Shown: piece by piece, positions 7,716 to 17,352 of the stretch
How positions within the stretch are numbered: position 1 is the first letter of the stretch
Layout of the letters: the number at the start of each line of letters is the position of its first letter
NCBI GenBank assembly: GCA_022508925.1
Contig: JAFLUF010000005.1
Span: 1 to 38,254 of the forward strand
DNA from: Oscillospiraceae bacterium
GTDB lineage: Bacteria; Bacillota; Clostridia; Oscillospirales; Ruminococcaceae
Reading direction: 5' to 3'
DNA length: 38,254 bases
Made by a program: the position numbers and the translations under genes
The notes under the pieces: generated by a model
Told to the model about the DNA's origin: nothing
The model's input: only the letters and a program-made list of their open reading frames with translations
Database searches by the model: none

Positions 7716-8438
7716 TTAACTCTCTTGCTGTTTGGGTCCTTCCGAAAGCAGATCCTTTACAACTTCCGCCGCTATGATTATCCCCGCTGCCGCGGGTGCA
7801 AACGCGCAGCTTGCGGATATTTCGCTGCTTGTCTTTGAAAGCTCGGTCGAAAAAACCACCTTAAGCTTTTCTATCCCGCGGTTTCTCAGCTCATGGCGAA
7901 ACACCCTTACCGCGGGGCTTACGCTCGTCGAAAAAATATCGCAGACCTTAAAGCTCATCGGACTGAACCTGCCTTCGGTGCCCATAGAGCTTATAAGCTT
8001 AACGCCAAGCCTCTCGCATATCTCCGCCAGAAGCACCTTTGCCGCCGTGTCATCCATAGCGTCTATGATATAATCGTACTCGGAAAAATCAAACGCTCCC
8101 GCGCTGTTTTCGTTAAGAAAAAGCGGATATTTCCGCAGTATTATCTCGGGGCTGATGTCTGAAAGACGCGCGCCGAGAGCCTCGGTTTTAAGCATTCCCA
8201 CCGTACTGTGCAAAGCGGCTGTCTGCCTGTTTATATCCGAAAGCGAAACCTTGCCGCCGTCGATGAGGTCGATGGCTCCTATCCCGCTTCTCGCCAAGGT
8301 CTCCGCGGCATAGCCTCCCGCTCCTCCAAGACCGAAAACCGCTACTTTCACCTTGCACAGCTTATCGATAGCTTCTTCGCCCAGAAGCGCGGCTGTTCTT
8401 GATAATTCTTCCGCCACTTGTATCATTCTGTTCACCAC
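7716..8438 (-). CDS. tcdA: tRNA threonylcarbamoyladenosine dehydratase (TcdA-like, ThiF/E1 family)
   Basis: TcdA uses ATP to cyclise t6A37 of tRNA to ct6A. The protein has the E1-type adenylation fold: 'VFGLGGAGGYAAE' nucleotide-binding loop (about residues 34-46), 'INRQ' with the ATP-contacting arginine, 'YIIDAMDD' and a crossover region 'LISSMGTEGRF'. The segment 'RVFRHELRNRGIEKLKVVFS' closely follows the TcdA/YgdL pattern. In place of the 'TSVCP' I remember from relatives it has 'TSVSP'. The frame starts at GTG 8438, overlapping pyrD by 7 bases; GTG 8435 or ATG 8426 are alternatives. Its place in a pyr operon is probably incidental. Confidence 0.85.
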   Translation of the reverse strand: MVNRMIQVAEELSRTAALLGEEAIDKLCKVKVAVFGLGGAGGYAAETLARSGIGAIDLIDGGKVSLSDINRQTAALHSTVGMLKTEALGARLSDISPEIILRKYPLFLNENSAGAFDFSEYDYIIDAMDDTAAKVLLAEICERLGVKLISSMGTEGRFSPMSFKVCDIFSTSVSPAVRVFRHELRNRGIEKLKVVFSTELSKTSSEISASCAFAPAAAGIIIAAEVVKDLLSEGPKQQES

Positions 8439-9346
8439 GGCTGTACCTGTCCGACAATTTCGGACAAGGACTTTATCTCGTTTTCTTCCATATATTCTTC
8501 TATCCCGTCTATTACTTTAAGCGGAGAATACGGGTCGGTAAATATCGCTGTTCCCATCTGCACCGCCGACGCTCCCGCAAGCATCATCTCGATAGCGTCC
8601 TCCGCGGTTGAGATCCCGCCCATGCCGATTATCGGTATCTTTACCGCCTTATAACACTGCCATACCATTCTCACCGCTACGGGGAAAACCGCGGGTCCGC
8701 TCAAACCGCCCATGTTGTTTTTAAGAATGGGTCTGCGCGTCTTTACATCTATTCTCATTCCCAACAGCGTGTTTATAAGCGAAACGCAGTCCGCACCCTC
8801 GGCTTCCGCCGCTTTTGCTATCTCCGTAATATCCGTAACATTAGGCGTAAGCTTTACGATAAGCGGTTTTTTCGTGGCTCTGCGTACAGCCGAAGTGACC
8901 GAAGCCGCCCCCTCGCGCGAGATGCCCCACGAGGCCCCGCCCTGCTTTACATTCGGACAGGAGATGTTAAGCTCTATCATATCAACGTCCGACGCGTCCA
9001 ATACCTCAGCCGCCGCGACATAATCGTCAATAGTCGCGCCCGCGACGTTTGCAATGATCACGTTTCCCTCTTCCTTCAGGGTAGGGAGATAGTATTCCAC
9101 AAAGCCGTGAACGCCGATGTTCTGAAGTCCTACCGAATTTAAAATTCCCGAATAGCTTTCGGCAATTCTCGGCGGAGGATTTCCGAGCTTCGGCTCAATG
9201 GTCATACCCTTGCACGAGATGCCGCCGAGCTTTGACAGCGGGTAAAGGTCGGTATAGCATTCGCCGTTTCCGTAGGTTCCGGAGGCGGCGATAACGGGAT
9301 TAGGAAACTCGACTCCCGCGATCTTTACGGACATATCAACCACCAA
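8432..9346 (-). CDS. pyrD: Dihydroorotate dehydrogenase B, catalytic subunit
   Basis: PyrD oxidises dihydroorotate to orotate with FMN, the fourth step of UMP synthesis. In class 1B the electrons pass to NAD through PyrK. The 304-residue TIM barrel shows 'NPVIAASGTYG', 'ELNISCPNVKQGG' with the catalytic cysteine region, 'VKLTPNVTDI', 'GGLSGPAVFPVA' and 'IIGMGGI'. The reading frame overlaps pyrK by 11 bases. An AGGAGGTG lies 6 bases before TTG 9346 and 9 bases before GTG 9343; ATG 9334 is a third option. The overlap with pyrK fits coupled translation of the two subunits in equal amounts. Confidence 0.97.
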   Translation of the reverse strand: MVVDMSVKIAGVEFPNPVIAASGTYGNGECYTDLYPLSKLGGISCKGMTIEPKLGNPPPRIAESYSGILNSVGLQNIGVHGFVEYYLPTLKEEGNVIIANVAGATIDDYVAAAEVLDASDVDMIELNISCPNVKQGGASWGISREGAASVTSAVRRATKKPLIVKLTPNVTDITEIAKAAEAEGADCVSLINTLLGMRIDVKTRRPILKNNMGGLSGPAVFPVAVRMVWQCYKAVKIPIIGMGGISTAEDAIEMMLAGASAVQMGTAIFTDPYSPLKVIDGIEEYMEENEIKSLSEIVGQVQPW

Positions 9347-10109
9347 GCTTCACCTCCTCGGCATTAAATACAGGCCCGTCCTTGCAGACGCGCGCATAGT
9401 GCTCCTCGCCGTTTCTTACGGTCATACACGAGCATACAACACAAGCTCCCACTCCGCAGCCCATGCGCTGTTCGAGCGAAACCTGACACGGCACGTCATA
9501 CTGTTCGCAGGTCTTTATGATCGCCTTTATCATAGGCTCGGGACCGCACGCGCACACCAGCGCGTAATTTCCGCTTTTCAGCTCTTCTTCAAGCGGAGAA
9601 GTCACGACTCCATGCACTCCCACGCTTCCGTCGTCGGTGCAGAGGATCGTTTTCGTACCGAATTCCTCAAACTCGTCGTTGAGGATAATTCTCGTATAAT
9701 CTCTAAAGCCGAGTATCGCCGTACACAGCGAGCTTGTTTCGCGGGCTATCTCAAGCAGCGGCGGCACTCCTATCCCTCCGCCTACGACGATTATTTTCTT
9801 CCCTTCGGGAATCTTAAAGCCCCGTCCGAGAGGCGCAAGAACGTCGAGCGAATCACCCTCGGAATGCTGTGCGAGAGCGTACGTTCCCTTTCCCCTTACC
9901 TCAAACACAAACCTCAGCGTTCCGCGCTCTCTGTCAATTTCACAGATAGAGATCGGCCGACGAAGCGTAAAGCCGGGGATACCGATATTGGCGAACTGCC
10001 CCGCCTCGGCCTCGTCCGCAAGCTCGGGCGCGTCGATTATTACCGAGTAAATTCCCTTTGCGAGAGTGCGCTTTTCAATTATGGGATATTTTCCGCAAAA
10101 AAAACTCAT
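9336..10109 (-). CDS. pyrK: Dihydroorotate dehydrogenase B, electron-transfer subunit
   Basis: PyrK is the FAD and [2Fe-2S] subunit that passes electrons from PyrD to NAD+. The 257 residues show an FAD-binding barrel with 'LRRPISICEID', an NAD domain with 'VVGGGIGVPPLLEIA', and a C-terminal cysteine cluster 'MGCGVGACVVCSC...RVCKDGP', giving the four iron-sulphur ligands. ATG 10109 overlaps the stop of the preceding membrane-protein gene by 4 bases, and its own end overlaps pyrD by 11, so the three genes are translationally linked. Confidence 0.97.
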   Translation of the reverse strand: MSFFCGKYPIIEKRTLAKGIYSVIIDAPELADEAEAGQFANIGIPGFTLRRPISICEIDRERGTLRFVFEVRGKGTYALAQHSEGDSLDVLAPLGRGFKIPEGKKIIVVGGGIGVPPLLEIARETSSLCTAILGFRDYTRIILNDEFEEFGTKTILCTDDGSVGVHGVVTSPLEEELKSGNYALVCACGPEPMIKAIIKTCEQYDVPCQVSLEQRMGCGVGACVVCSCMTVRNGEEHYARVCKDGPVFNAEEVKLGG

Positions 10110-10657
10110 TTCTTCTCCTTCTTTTCATCAGCCTCTGCAACGTCGGAGCTTATGAAAACAGTATTGCTTTTTTTATTATCCGTCTTTGTAAGCGAGGTTA
10201 TTCTGTGCGCCGAAAAGCGGATTATTATAACTAATATCAGCGCGCAGAGAACAAACGTAACGCTGAAAAAGCTCTTTTCCAGACCCAACAGCCGCTCTTC
10301 GACGATAAACTCCGCCTCTATCGCCGAAAACAGAAGCGGGAGCTTGCAAAGAGAGACCGCAAACACAAACCAATCAAACACGCTCTGCGCGTTGTCTTTG
10401 GTTATATTATACTTCTCAAAACGGCGGCTTTTAAGGGTCACAACAATGTAGATCAAAATAACCGCCGCGCATACCGCGGGAAAGACCCACAGCGAGATAA
10501 GGTCCATCCGAGCCATTTCAAGCTGAATTTCCGGGTGAGCCGAAGAAAAGCTTGCCGCCGAGATAGCCGAAAACGCCGCCATTGCGAGGGAAATAATATC
10601 GCTGATGATCCGCGCGGGCTTAAAGGAATATTTTACAGTATGATTTCCGATCTTCAT
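10106..10657 (-). CDS. Uncharacterised membrane protein inside the pyr operon
   Basis: The 183-residue protein has about four hydrophobic segments (near residues 17-37, 53-73, 93-113 and 130-148) and a charged, lysine/glutamate-rich tail ending in EKKEKK. No family is recognised. It is embedded between carB (3 bases away) and pyrK (4-base overlap), so it is co-translated with the pyrimidine genes. It could be an unrelated insertion into the operon, a transporter-like or anchoring protein, or a genuine part of the pathway; the sequence does not decide this. Confidence 0.8.
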   Translation of the reverse strand: MKIGNHTVKYSFKPARIISDIISLAMAAFSAISAASFSSAHPEIQLEMARMDLISLWVFPAVCAAVILIYIVVTLKSRRFEKYNITKDNAQSVFDWFVFAVSLCKLPLLFSAIEAEFIVEERLLGLEKSFFSVTFVLCALILVIIIRFSAHRITSLTKTDNKKSNTVFISSDVAEADEKKEKK

Positions 10658-10660
10658 TTC

Positions 10661-13600
10661 TTAAATTTTAGTAATATCCACAAGCTCTACGCCGTCAATG
10701 CTTCTGTTCGCTTCGAGACAGTCGAGCAGAGCGCTTGCGGTATCTATCGCCGTAAGGCAGACGATAGAACGTTCTACCGCCTTTCTCCTCATTCTCACGC
10801 TGTCGAGCGAGGGCTTTCTTCCGGTTTCCGAGGTGGACACAACATAGCTCACCGCGCCGCTTTCAAGCAGGGAGATAACGTTCGGCTGCTGCTCTTCGTG
10901 TATTCTGTAAACGTGGTTTGCGGCTATCATGTTTCTGTTTAACACAGAAGCCGTACCGCCCGTCGCGTAAACGGTAAAGCCGAGGTCCTCAAATCTTGAG
11001 GCAATTTCTATGATCTCGTTCTTATCGCTGTCGCGCACGGAGATAAGAACTCCGTATGTTCCGTCGGGAGAATCGGGATTTTTGCCGTCGCTCGGGTGGC
11101 AGAACTTATAGCCCGCCGCCGTAAGACCCTTGTAAATTGCTTCGCCGAATGTCTTGGCTATTCCGAGGCATTCGCCCGTAGACTTCATTTCGGGGCCGAG
11201 CTGATTGTCAACATCGTGCAGCTTTTCAAAGCTGAACACGGGGACTTTTACCGCCACATACTCGGCGTTGGGATAAAGTCCGCTCGTATAGCCCATGTCC
11301 TTCAGCTTTTTGCCGAGGATAATCTTTGTCGCGAGGTCTACCATAGGCACGCCCGTAACCTTGCTGATATACGGCACTGTTCTCGAAGAGCGCGGATTTA
11401 CCTCTATTACATAGACCTCGTGGTTGTAAACAACGTATTGGATATTTACAAGACCGATAACGTGCAGAGCCTTCGCTAACTTTTCGGTGTAGTCTATTAT
11501 TACCTTCTTTATGTGCGGCGTAAGATTCTGCGAGGGATAAATGGAAATACTGTCGCCGCTGTGGATTCCCGCGCGCTCGACGTGCTCCATAATACCCGGT
11601 ATTACAAAATCCTCGCCGTCGCAGATAGCGTCTACCTCTACCTCCGTGCCCATCATGTACTTGTCTATAAGCACGGGATTTTCAAGCTCGTGCGAGGTGA
11701 TTATCGCCATATATTCCGAAACGTCGCTGTCGCCGTGTGCTATTATCATATTCTGTCCGCCAAGAACATATGACGGACGGAGCAGAACGGGATAGCCGAG
11801 TTTATTCGCGGCTTTGAGCGCTTCCTCTGTCGTAAACACCGTTTCTCCCTGCGGACGGGGAATATTGCACTTTTCGAGCAGCTCGTCAAACAGCTCTCTG
11901 TCCTCCGCCGCGTCAATGTCTGCGGCCTGTGTTCCGAGGATACGCACTCCCATTTCCGTGAGGTGTTTCGTAAGCTTTATCGCCGTCTGACCGCCGAACT
12001 GCACCACGCAGCCATATGGCTTTTCCGTTTCGATAAGCGCCTCGACGTCCTCTTTGGTAAGCGGGTCGAAATACAGGCGCGTGCCCGTGTCGAAATCGGT
12101 GGAAACAGTTTCGGGGTTGTTGTTGCAGATGATAGCCTCGCAGCCCTCTTCTTTCAGCGTCCATACGCAATGAACGGAGCAATAGTCAAACTCTATTCCC
12201 TGTCCTATTCTGATAGGACCGCTTCCGAAAACGATGACCTTTTTCTTATCCGAGGGGTGCTGTTCGATAAATTCCTTTGCCTCGTTTTCCTCGTCGAAAT
12301 CGTTGTAGAAATAAGGGGTATCAGCCGAAAACTCCGCCGCGCAGGTATCGACCATTTTATAAACGGCGAGCCTGCGGCTTATGTTCCTGTCCGCGAGCTT
12401 CTGCCCCGAAAGTCTCTCGATCGTGCTGTCAAGATAGCAGTACTTTTTCGCGAGGTCGTATTTTTCCTGGGTAAGCCCGCCCTCCGCTAAAAGCTTTTCA
12501 AGCTCGGCGAGGTTTTTCAGCTTTGCGATAAACCACTTGTCTATTTTCGTTATGTCGTGGATATCATCAACGGATATCCCGCGCTTGAGTGCCTCAAACA
12601 CGCAAAACGCCCTGTCAACATCAACATCATACAGCTTTTCGCGCACCTGCTCGTCCGAAAGCTCGGTAAACTCGCGCTTTGTGAGTGTGTCCATGCCAAG
12701 CTCTATCGAGCGCACAGCCTTTATCATTCCCGCCTCGAATGAGGGCGCGATAGCCATGATCTCGCCCGTCGCCTTCATCTGAGTACCAAGCGTTTTCTTT
12801 GCGTAAACAAACTTGTCAAACGGCCACTTCGGGAATTTTACCACAAGATAATCAAGAGCAGGCTCAAAGCAGGCGTAGGTCTTTCCCGTCACTTGATTTA
12901 TTATCTCGTCGAGCGTATATCCCACCGCGATACGCGCCGCGACCTTGGCTATCGGATAACCCGTCGCCTTGGACGCGAGCGCCGACGAGCGCGACACACG
13001 CGGGTTTACCTCAATTACCGCGTACTCAAAGCTGTCGGGCTTTAACGCGAACTGACAGTTACAGCCGCCCTCAACCTTAAGCGCCTGAATTATATCCAGC
13101 GCGGCGGTGCGGAGCATCTGATATTCTTTATCCGCAAGCGTAACGGTAGGAGCTACTACGATAGAATCTCCCGTATGTACTCCCACAGGGTCGAAGTTTT
13201 CCATAGAGCATACGGTGATAACGTTGCCCTTGCGGTCGCGCATTACCTCAAACTCTACCTCTTTCCAGCCCGAGATGCACTTTTCCACAAGTATCTGAGT
13301 TATCGGCGAGAGTCTCAGTCCGTTTGTCGCTATTTCGTGAAGCTCCTCGCGCGTCTCCGCGATACCGCCGCCCGTGCCGCCCAATGTAAACGCGGGGCGC
13401 ACTATCACGGGATAGCCTATCTCCTCCGCGAACGCCATTGCGTCCTCAAGGTTTTCAACGACCTTTGAGGGAATACACGGCTGTCCTATCTCCTCCATTG
13501 TATCCTTAAACGCCTGTCTGTCCTCGGCTTTGTGGATAGTCTCGGGATTGGAGCCTAACAGCTTTACGCCGTGCTCTTCAAGATATCCGCTCTCGGCAAG

Positions 13601-13903
13601 CTGCATAGAAAGCGTAAGTGCTGTCTGTCCGCCCAGGTTTGAAACAACGCTGTCGGGCTTTTCTATCTCAATAACGCGCTTTACAACGTCCAGCGTGAGC
13701 GGCTCTATATATATCTTGTCCGCCATGTGCTTGTCCGTCATTATCGTCGCGGGGTTGGAGTTTATCAGCACGACCTCGAGTCCCTCCTGTTTGAGGGCGC
13801 GGCACGCCTGCGTTCCCGCATAGTCAAACTCCGCAGCCTGACCTATAACGATAGGACCCGAGCCGATTACCAAAACCTTTTTTATATCACTTCTTAACGG
13901 CAT
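10661..13903 (-). CDS. carB: Carbamoyl-phosphate synthase large subunit
   Basis: CarB makes carbamoyl phosphate from bicarbonate, two ATP and ammonia supplied by CarA, for pyrimidine and arginine synthesis. The 1080 residues give the standard two homologous halves. Each starts with a nucleotide/biotin-carboxylase-like domain ('VLVIGSGPIVIGQAAEFDY' and 'VIVFGSGPIRIGQGIEFDY') and an ATP-grasp core ('VRPAFTLGGTGGG', 'LRPSYVLGGQNM', 'EVNPRVSRSS', 'EVNPRSSRT'). The final 130 or so residues form the allosteric MGS-like domain ('VYATGGTA'), the site where UMP or PRPP act in relatives. carA lies 39 bases upstream. Confidence 0.99.
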   Translation of the reverse strand: MPLRSDIKKVLVIGSGPIVIGQAAEFDYAGTQACRALKQEGLEVVLINSNPATIMTDKHMADKIYIEPLTLDVVKRVIEIEKPDSVVSNLGGQTALTLSMQLAESGYLEEHGVKLLGSNPETIHKAEDRQAFKDTMEEIGQPCIPSKVVENLEDAMAFAEEIGYPVIVRPAFTLGGTGGGIAETREELHEIATNGLRLSPITQILVEKCISGWKEVEFEVMRDRKGNVITVCSMENFDPVGVHTGDSIVVAPTVTLADKEYQMLRTAALDIIQALKVEGGCNCQFALKPDSFEYAVIEVNPRVSRSSALASKATGYPIAKVAARIAVGYTLDEIINQVTGKTYACFEPALDYLVVKFPKWPFDKFVYAKKTLGTQMKATGEIMAIAPSFEAGMIKAVRSIELGMDTLTKREFTELSDEQVREKLYDVDVDRAFCVFEALKRGISVDDIHDITKIDKWFIAKLKNLAELEKLLAEGGLTQEKYDLAKKYCYLDSTIERLSGQKLADRNISRRLAVYKMVDTCAAEFSADTPYFYNDFDEENEAKEFIEQHPSDKKKVIVFGSGPIRIGQGIEFDYCSVHCVWTLKEEGCEAIICNNNPETVSTDFDTGTRLYFDPLTKEDVEALIETEKPYGCVVQFGGQTAIKLTKHLTEMGVRILGTQAADIDAAEDRELFDELLEKCNIPRPQGETVFTTEEALKAANKLGYPVLLRPSYVLGGQNMIIAHGDSDVSEYMAIITSHELENPVLIDKYMMGTEVEVDAICDGEDFVIPGIMEHVERAGIHSGDSISIYPSQNLTPHIKKVIIDYTEKLAKALHVIGLVNIQYVVYNHEVYVIEVNPRSSRTVPYISKVTGVPMVDLATKIILGKKLKDMGYTSGLYPNAEYVAVKVPVFSFEKLHDVDNQLGPEMKSTGECLGIAKTFGEAIYKGLTAAGYKFCHPSDGKNPDSPDGTYGVLISVRDSDKNEIIEIASRFEDLGFTVYATGGTASVLNRNMIAANHVYRIHEEQQPNVISLLESGAVSYVVSTSETGRKPSLDSVRMRRKAVERSIVCLTAIDTASALLDCLEANRSIDGVELVDITKI

Positions 13904-13942
13904 AGATATCTCCTTTGTGTTTTATTATGTTCTACACTTTGC

Positions 13943-15040
13943 TCATGCCTTGTTTTCTTCCATAAGATTTATAAACTCATCGAAAAGATACGACGTATCG
14001 TGCGGCCCTCCGCACGCCTCGGGGTGGAACTGCACGGTAAACGCGGGCGCGTTTGTATATCTCACGCCCTCGCAGGTGCCGTCGTTGCCGTTGATATGCG
14101 AGACCGCGCCGACTTCCGCGGGCACGCTGTCTCCGATGACCGCGTAGCCGTGGTTCTGAGAGGTGATGTATGTCTTATCCCGCGCGATGTCCTTTACGGG
14201 CTGATTTCCGCCGCGGTGACCGTATTTGAGCTTTTCGGTCTTGGCGCCGTTTGCGAGCGCCAAGAGCTGATGTCCCAGACATATCCCGAACGTCGGTATT
14301 TTCGCCGAAACAAGCTCGCGCAGTGTTTGTATCGACCCTACATTGTCCGCGGGGTCGCCGGGGCCGTTTGACAGCATTATGCCGTCGGGATTTGCCGCCT
14401 TTATCTCCTCGGGAGTCGCGTTGTACGGCATTACCGTGACATTACAGCCGCGCTTTACAAGCTCCCTGCGTATGTTGTACTTATAGCCGTAATCCATAAG
14501 AACAACATTGTACTTCGCGTTTTCGGCGGTGAAAATTTCCTTTTCCTTTACCGAAACTTTAGGCACGACCTCGCCGACCTTATACGCCTTTATTTCTTTC
14601 AAAAGCTCGTCCTTGTCGAACTCGCCGCTTATTATCGCTCCGTTCATAACGCCGCTTTCGCGGATAATCCTCGTAAGGCGGCGCGTGTCGATATCACATA
14701 TCCCTATAATGCCGAACGATTTTAGGTAGCTGTCCAGATCTCCCTCACAGCGAAAGTTTGACGGGACCTCGCAGTACTCTCTCACGATATATCCCGAAAC
14801 TGCGCTTGTTTTGCTTTCGGGGTCGATATTATTCACGCCGTAATTTCCTATCAGCGGAAAGGTCTGCGTAACTATCTGCCCGCAATAGCTCGAGTCGGTA
14901 AGGGTCTCCTGATAGCCCGTCATCGCCGTTGTAAAGACTATCTCGCCGACTGTCTTTCCCTCCGCGCCGAAGCCCTTTCCCTCGAAAACCGTTCCGTCGG
15001 CAAGGATCAGCGCCGCTTTTCTTTTGTTCTCAAAAATCAT
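13943..15040 (-). CDS. carA: Carbamoyl-phosphate synthase small subunit
   Basis: CarA is the glutaminase that feeds ammonia through a tunnel to CarB. The 365 residues match the family. The N-terminal CPSase domain shows 'ALILADGTVFEGKGFG' and 'TTAMTGYQE'. The C-terminal class I glutamine amidotransferase has the nucleophile elbow 'FGICLGHQLLALA' and the His/Glu pair in 'VQFHPEACGGP'. The start has GGAGGAACAAA upstream. It sits between pyrF and carB in the same operon. Confidence 0.99.
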   Translation of the reverse strand: MIFENKRKAALILADGTVFEGKGFGAEGKTVGEIVFTTAMTGYQETLTDSSYCGQIVTQTFPLIGNYGVNNIDPESKTSAVSGYIVREYCEVPSNFRCEGDLDSYLKSFGIIGICDIDTRRLTRIIRESGVMNGAIISGEFDKDELLKEIKAYKVGEVVPKVSVKEKEIFTAENAKYNVVLMDYGYKYNIRRELVKRGCNVTVMPYNATPEEIKAANPDGIMLSNGPGDPADNVGSIQTLRELVSAKIPTFGICLGHQLLALANGAKTEKLKYGHRGGNQPVKDIARDKTYITSQNHGYAVIGDSVPAEVGAVSHINGNDGTCEGVRYTNAPAFTVQFHPEACGGPHDTSYLFDEFINLMEENKA

Positions 15041-15093
15041 TTTGTTCCTCCGGTATTGAGAATTTCCCGCCCGTTTATCTCTCTGTTATGTAT

Positions 15094-16032
15094 TTACTCC
15101 TGCTCGGCTGTTATCTTTCCGACAAAGCCCATTATCTCGTCGCGCATACGGATAGCCTCGCGGCGCGCCGCCAGAGCGTACTCGCGCTCGTCGCACTTTT
15201 CCTTCTGATACGCGCACATAATTCCGCGCGAGCTGTTTACTATACCGCCAAGCCCGTTTTTATCAAACGCCGCGGCGATGTCCTTTGCCGTCGCTCCCTG
15301 CGCTCCATAGCCGGGAATTAGGAAAAACGTGTGCGGAAGAATTTCTCTCAGGCGCTTTATCTGCTCGGGATATGTCGCTCCCACAACGGCTCCCACGCCG
15401 CTGTAGCCGTACACTCCCGGAAGCTCCTCGCCCCACTTTTCGCACATTTTTCCCATATACTCGTAGATCGGTATTCCGTCCACAAGCTTATCCTGAAGCT
15501 CGCCGCTTGACGGATTTGAGGTTTTCACAAGCACGAAAATTCCCTTGTCGTTTTCAAGACAGGTCTTTATCAGCGGCTTTATCCCGTCGCTTCCGAGATA
15601 ACCGTTTACCGTCAGCGCGTCGCCCAAAAACGGCTCGTGCTCCTCCGCGCCTACCTTCACTTTGCCGAGATGCGCCGCGGCGTAGGCTTCCATGGTCGTA
15701 CCGATATCGTTGCGCTTTCCGTCGGTTATCACGTACATTCCCTTTTGGCGCGCGTATTCCTGGGTTTTATACAGCACCTTCATTCCAAACGGGCCGTACA
15801 TCTCATAGTACGCCGCCTGCGGCTTTACCGCGGGAACTATATCGCAAAGCGCGTCGATAAGCCCCTTGTTGAATTCAAGCAGCGCCTTTGCCGCGCCTTT
15901 CAGCGTCTCGCCGTATTTTTCAAAGCACTTTTCCCTGATATACTCGGGAACATAGTCGAGCTTAGGGTCAAGTCCCGCGACGGTGGGATTCTGCGTCTGC
16001 TCGATTTTTTCGATAAGTCTGTCAAGTGACAT
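15094..16032 (-). CDS. pyrF: Orotidine 5'-phosphate decarboxylase (type 2)
   Basis: PyrF decarboxylates OMP to UMP, the last step of the pathway. The protein belongs to the longer type 2 family: 'TVAGLDPKLDYVP' near the N-terminus and the active-site block 'VITDGKRNDIGTTMEAYA' with the catalytic D-K-x-x-D pattern. The ORF track begins at TTG 16056, but that would place the AAAGGA ribosome binding site inside the gene. ATG 16032 ('MSLDRLIEKIEQ') has that site 8 bases upstream and gives 312 residues, the family's usual length. It follows pyrC after 33 bases. Confidence 0.96.
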   Translation of the reverse strand: MSLDRLIEKIEQTQNPTVAGLDPKLDYVPEYIREKCFEKYGETLKGAAKALLEFNKGLIDALCDIVPAVKPQAAYYEMYGPFGMKVLYKTQEYARQKGMYVITDGKRNDIGTTMEAYAAAHLGKVKVGAEEHEPFLGDALTVNGYLGSDGIKPLIKTCLENDKGIFVLVKTSNPSSGELQDKLVDGIPIYEYMGKMCEKWGEELPGVYGYSGVGAVVGATYPEQIKRLREILPHTFFLIPGYGAQGATAKDIAAAFDKNGLGGIVNSSRGIMCAYQKEKCDEREYALAARREAIRMRDEIMGFVGKITAEQE

Positions 16033-16065
16033 AAGTTCCGTCCTTTCTGTGTTCAATAATTTTTG

Positions 16066-17340
16066 TCAGGCATTGTCCTCGTAAACGATCTCCCCGTCAA
16101 CTATCGTCATCTTCACTCTGCCTTTAAGCGTCATTCCTTTAAAGCAAGTGTTCTCCGACTTCGAGTGCAGCTTTTCGGGGTCTACTTTCCATTCCTCGTT
16201 CAGATCGACCACCGCGATATCCGCAGGCTCGCCCGCCGAAAGGCTTCCGCCCGATATCCCGAGTATCCTTCGGGGATTTACGCACATAAGCCTTACTATC
16301 TTGCTCAACGACACCTTCTCTGTGTGATAAAGCGCGGTAAGCGTAGCCGCAAGCGAAGTCTCAAGACCGATAACGCCGTTGGGCGCGGTTTCAAAATCCG
16401 CTTTTTCCTCGGGAGCGTGCGGCGCGTGGTCTGTAACTATACAGTCCACCACGTCGGCGCATATCGCCTCAATTACCGCCTCAACGTCCGCCTTTGTCCT
16501 CAGCGGCGGATTCATGCGATAGTCCGCGTCGCGCTTTCTCAGCTTTTCGTCTGTCAGCATGAAATAGTGCGGAGCCGTCTCGCAGGTCACCATTACCCCT
16601 TGGTCCTGTGCTGTCTTTATCAGCCTCAGACTCGTGGCTGTGGAAACATGGCAGATATGTACCGGCATTTCAAGGTCGCCCGCCAATACAAGCTCCCTTG
16701 CCGTTGAGATATCCTCGGACAGCCTGTGCATTCCCTTTACGCCGAGCAGCTTTGAGACCTCGCCGCTGTTCATTATGCCGCCGTCTATTATGTCTAAATC
16801 CTCGCAGTGAGAAACCACTCTCAACCCCGCATAGTGTGCCTTTACAAGCGCCTGAGCCATAAGCCGCGCGTTTCTCACGGGCTTTCCGTCGTCCGATACC
16901 GCCACGCACCCGGCCTTTTTGAGTGCCTCAAAGTCGCACAGCTTTTCTCCTTTAAGCCCCTTTGTTATACAGCCCGTGGGATAGACCTTTATCTTTGCCT
17001 GCTTTGCTTTTTGCAGGATATATTTAACGGTTTTTATGGTGTCAACAGGCGGCGTTGTATTAGGCATACACAGCACCGCCGTTACTCCGCCCGCCGCCGC
17101 TGCCTCCGAGCCGCTTATGATGTCTTCTTTGTGGGTCTGTCCCGGGTCGCGGAAATGAACGTGCATATCGCATATTCCCGGAATAACCGCCTTTTTTTTG
17201 CAGTCCACCGTTTTGTCGGCTTTATCCCTGATGTTCTTGGCGCGCTTTACAATAACGCCGTTGTCGATAAGCAGATCGCAAACGCCCTCAAATCCGTTGG
17301 CGCTGTCAACAACATATCCGTTTTTCAGCAGAAGCGACAT
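16066..17340 (-). CDS. pyrC: Dihydroorotase (class I)
   Basis: PyrC cyclises carbamoyl aspartate to dihydroorotate. The 424-residue amidohydrolase shows the metal-binding 'DMHVHFRDPGQTHKED' (about residues 58-73), 'MPNTTPP', 'HCEDLDI', 'HICHVST' and the catalytic aspartate in 'IVTDHAPHAPEEK', typical of the long Gram-positive class. The ATG follows AAAGGAGAGCTT. It is the first gene of the pyr operon, about 100 nt downstream of the predicted transcription start and behind an attenuator-like leader. pyrB, often just upstream in Firmicutes, is missing here. Confidence 0.98.
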   Translation of the reverse strand: MSLLLKNGYVVDSANGFEGVCDLLIDNGVIVKRAKNIRDKADKTVDCKKKAVIPGICDMHVHFRDPGQTHKEDIISGSEAAAAGGVTAVLCMPNTTPPVDTIKTVKYILQKAKQAKIKVYPTGCITKGLKGEKLCDFEALKKAGCVAVSDDGKPVRNARLMAQALVKAHYAGLRVVSHCEDLDIIDGGIMNSGEVSKLLGVKGMHRLSEDISTARELVLAGDLEMPVHICHVSTATSLRLIKTAQDQGVMVTCETAPHYFMLTDEKLRKRDADYRMNPPLRTKADVEAVIEAICADVVDCIVTDHAPHAPEEKADFETAPNGVIGLETSLAATLTALYHTEKVSLSKIVRLMCVNPRRILGISGGSLSAGEPADIAVVDLNEEWKVDPEKLHSKSENTCFKGMTLKGRVKMTIVDGEIVYEDNA

Positions 17341-17352
17341 AAGCTCTCCTTT

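Noticed and set aside
9399-10451. 350-residue plus-strand ORF across pyrK and the membrane-protein gene
   Set aside because: It spans two overlapping real genes on the other strand and has no family features.
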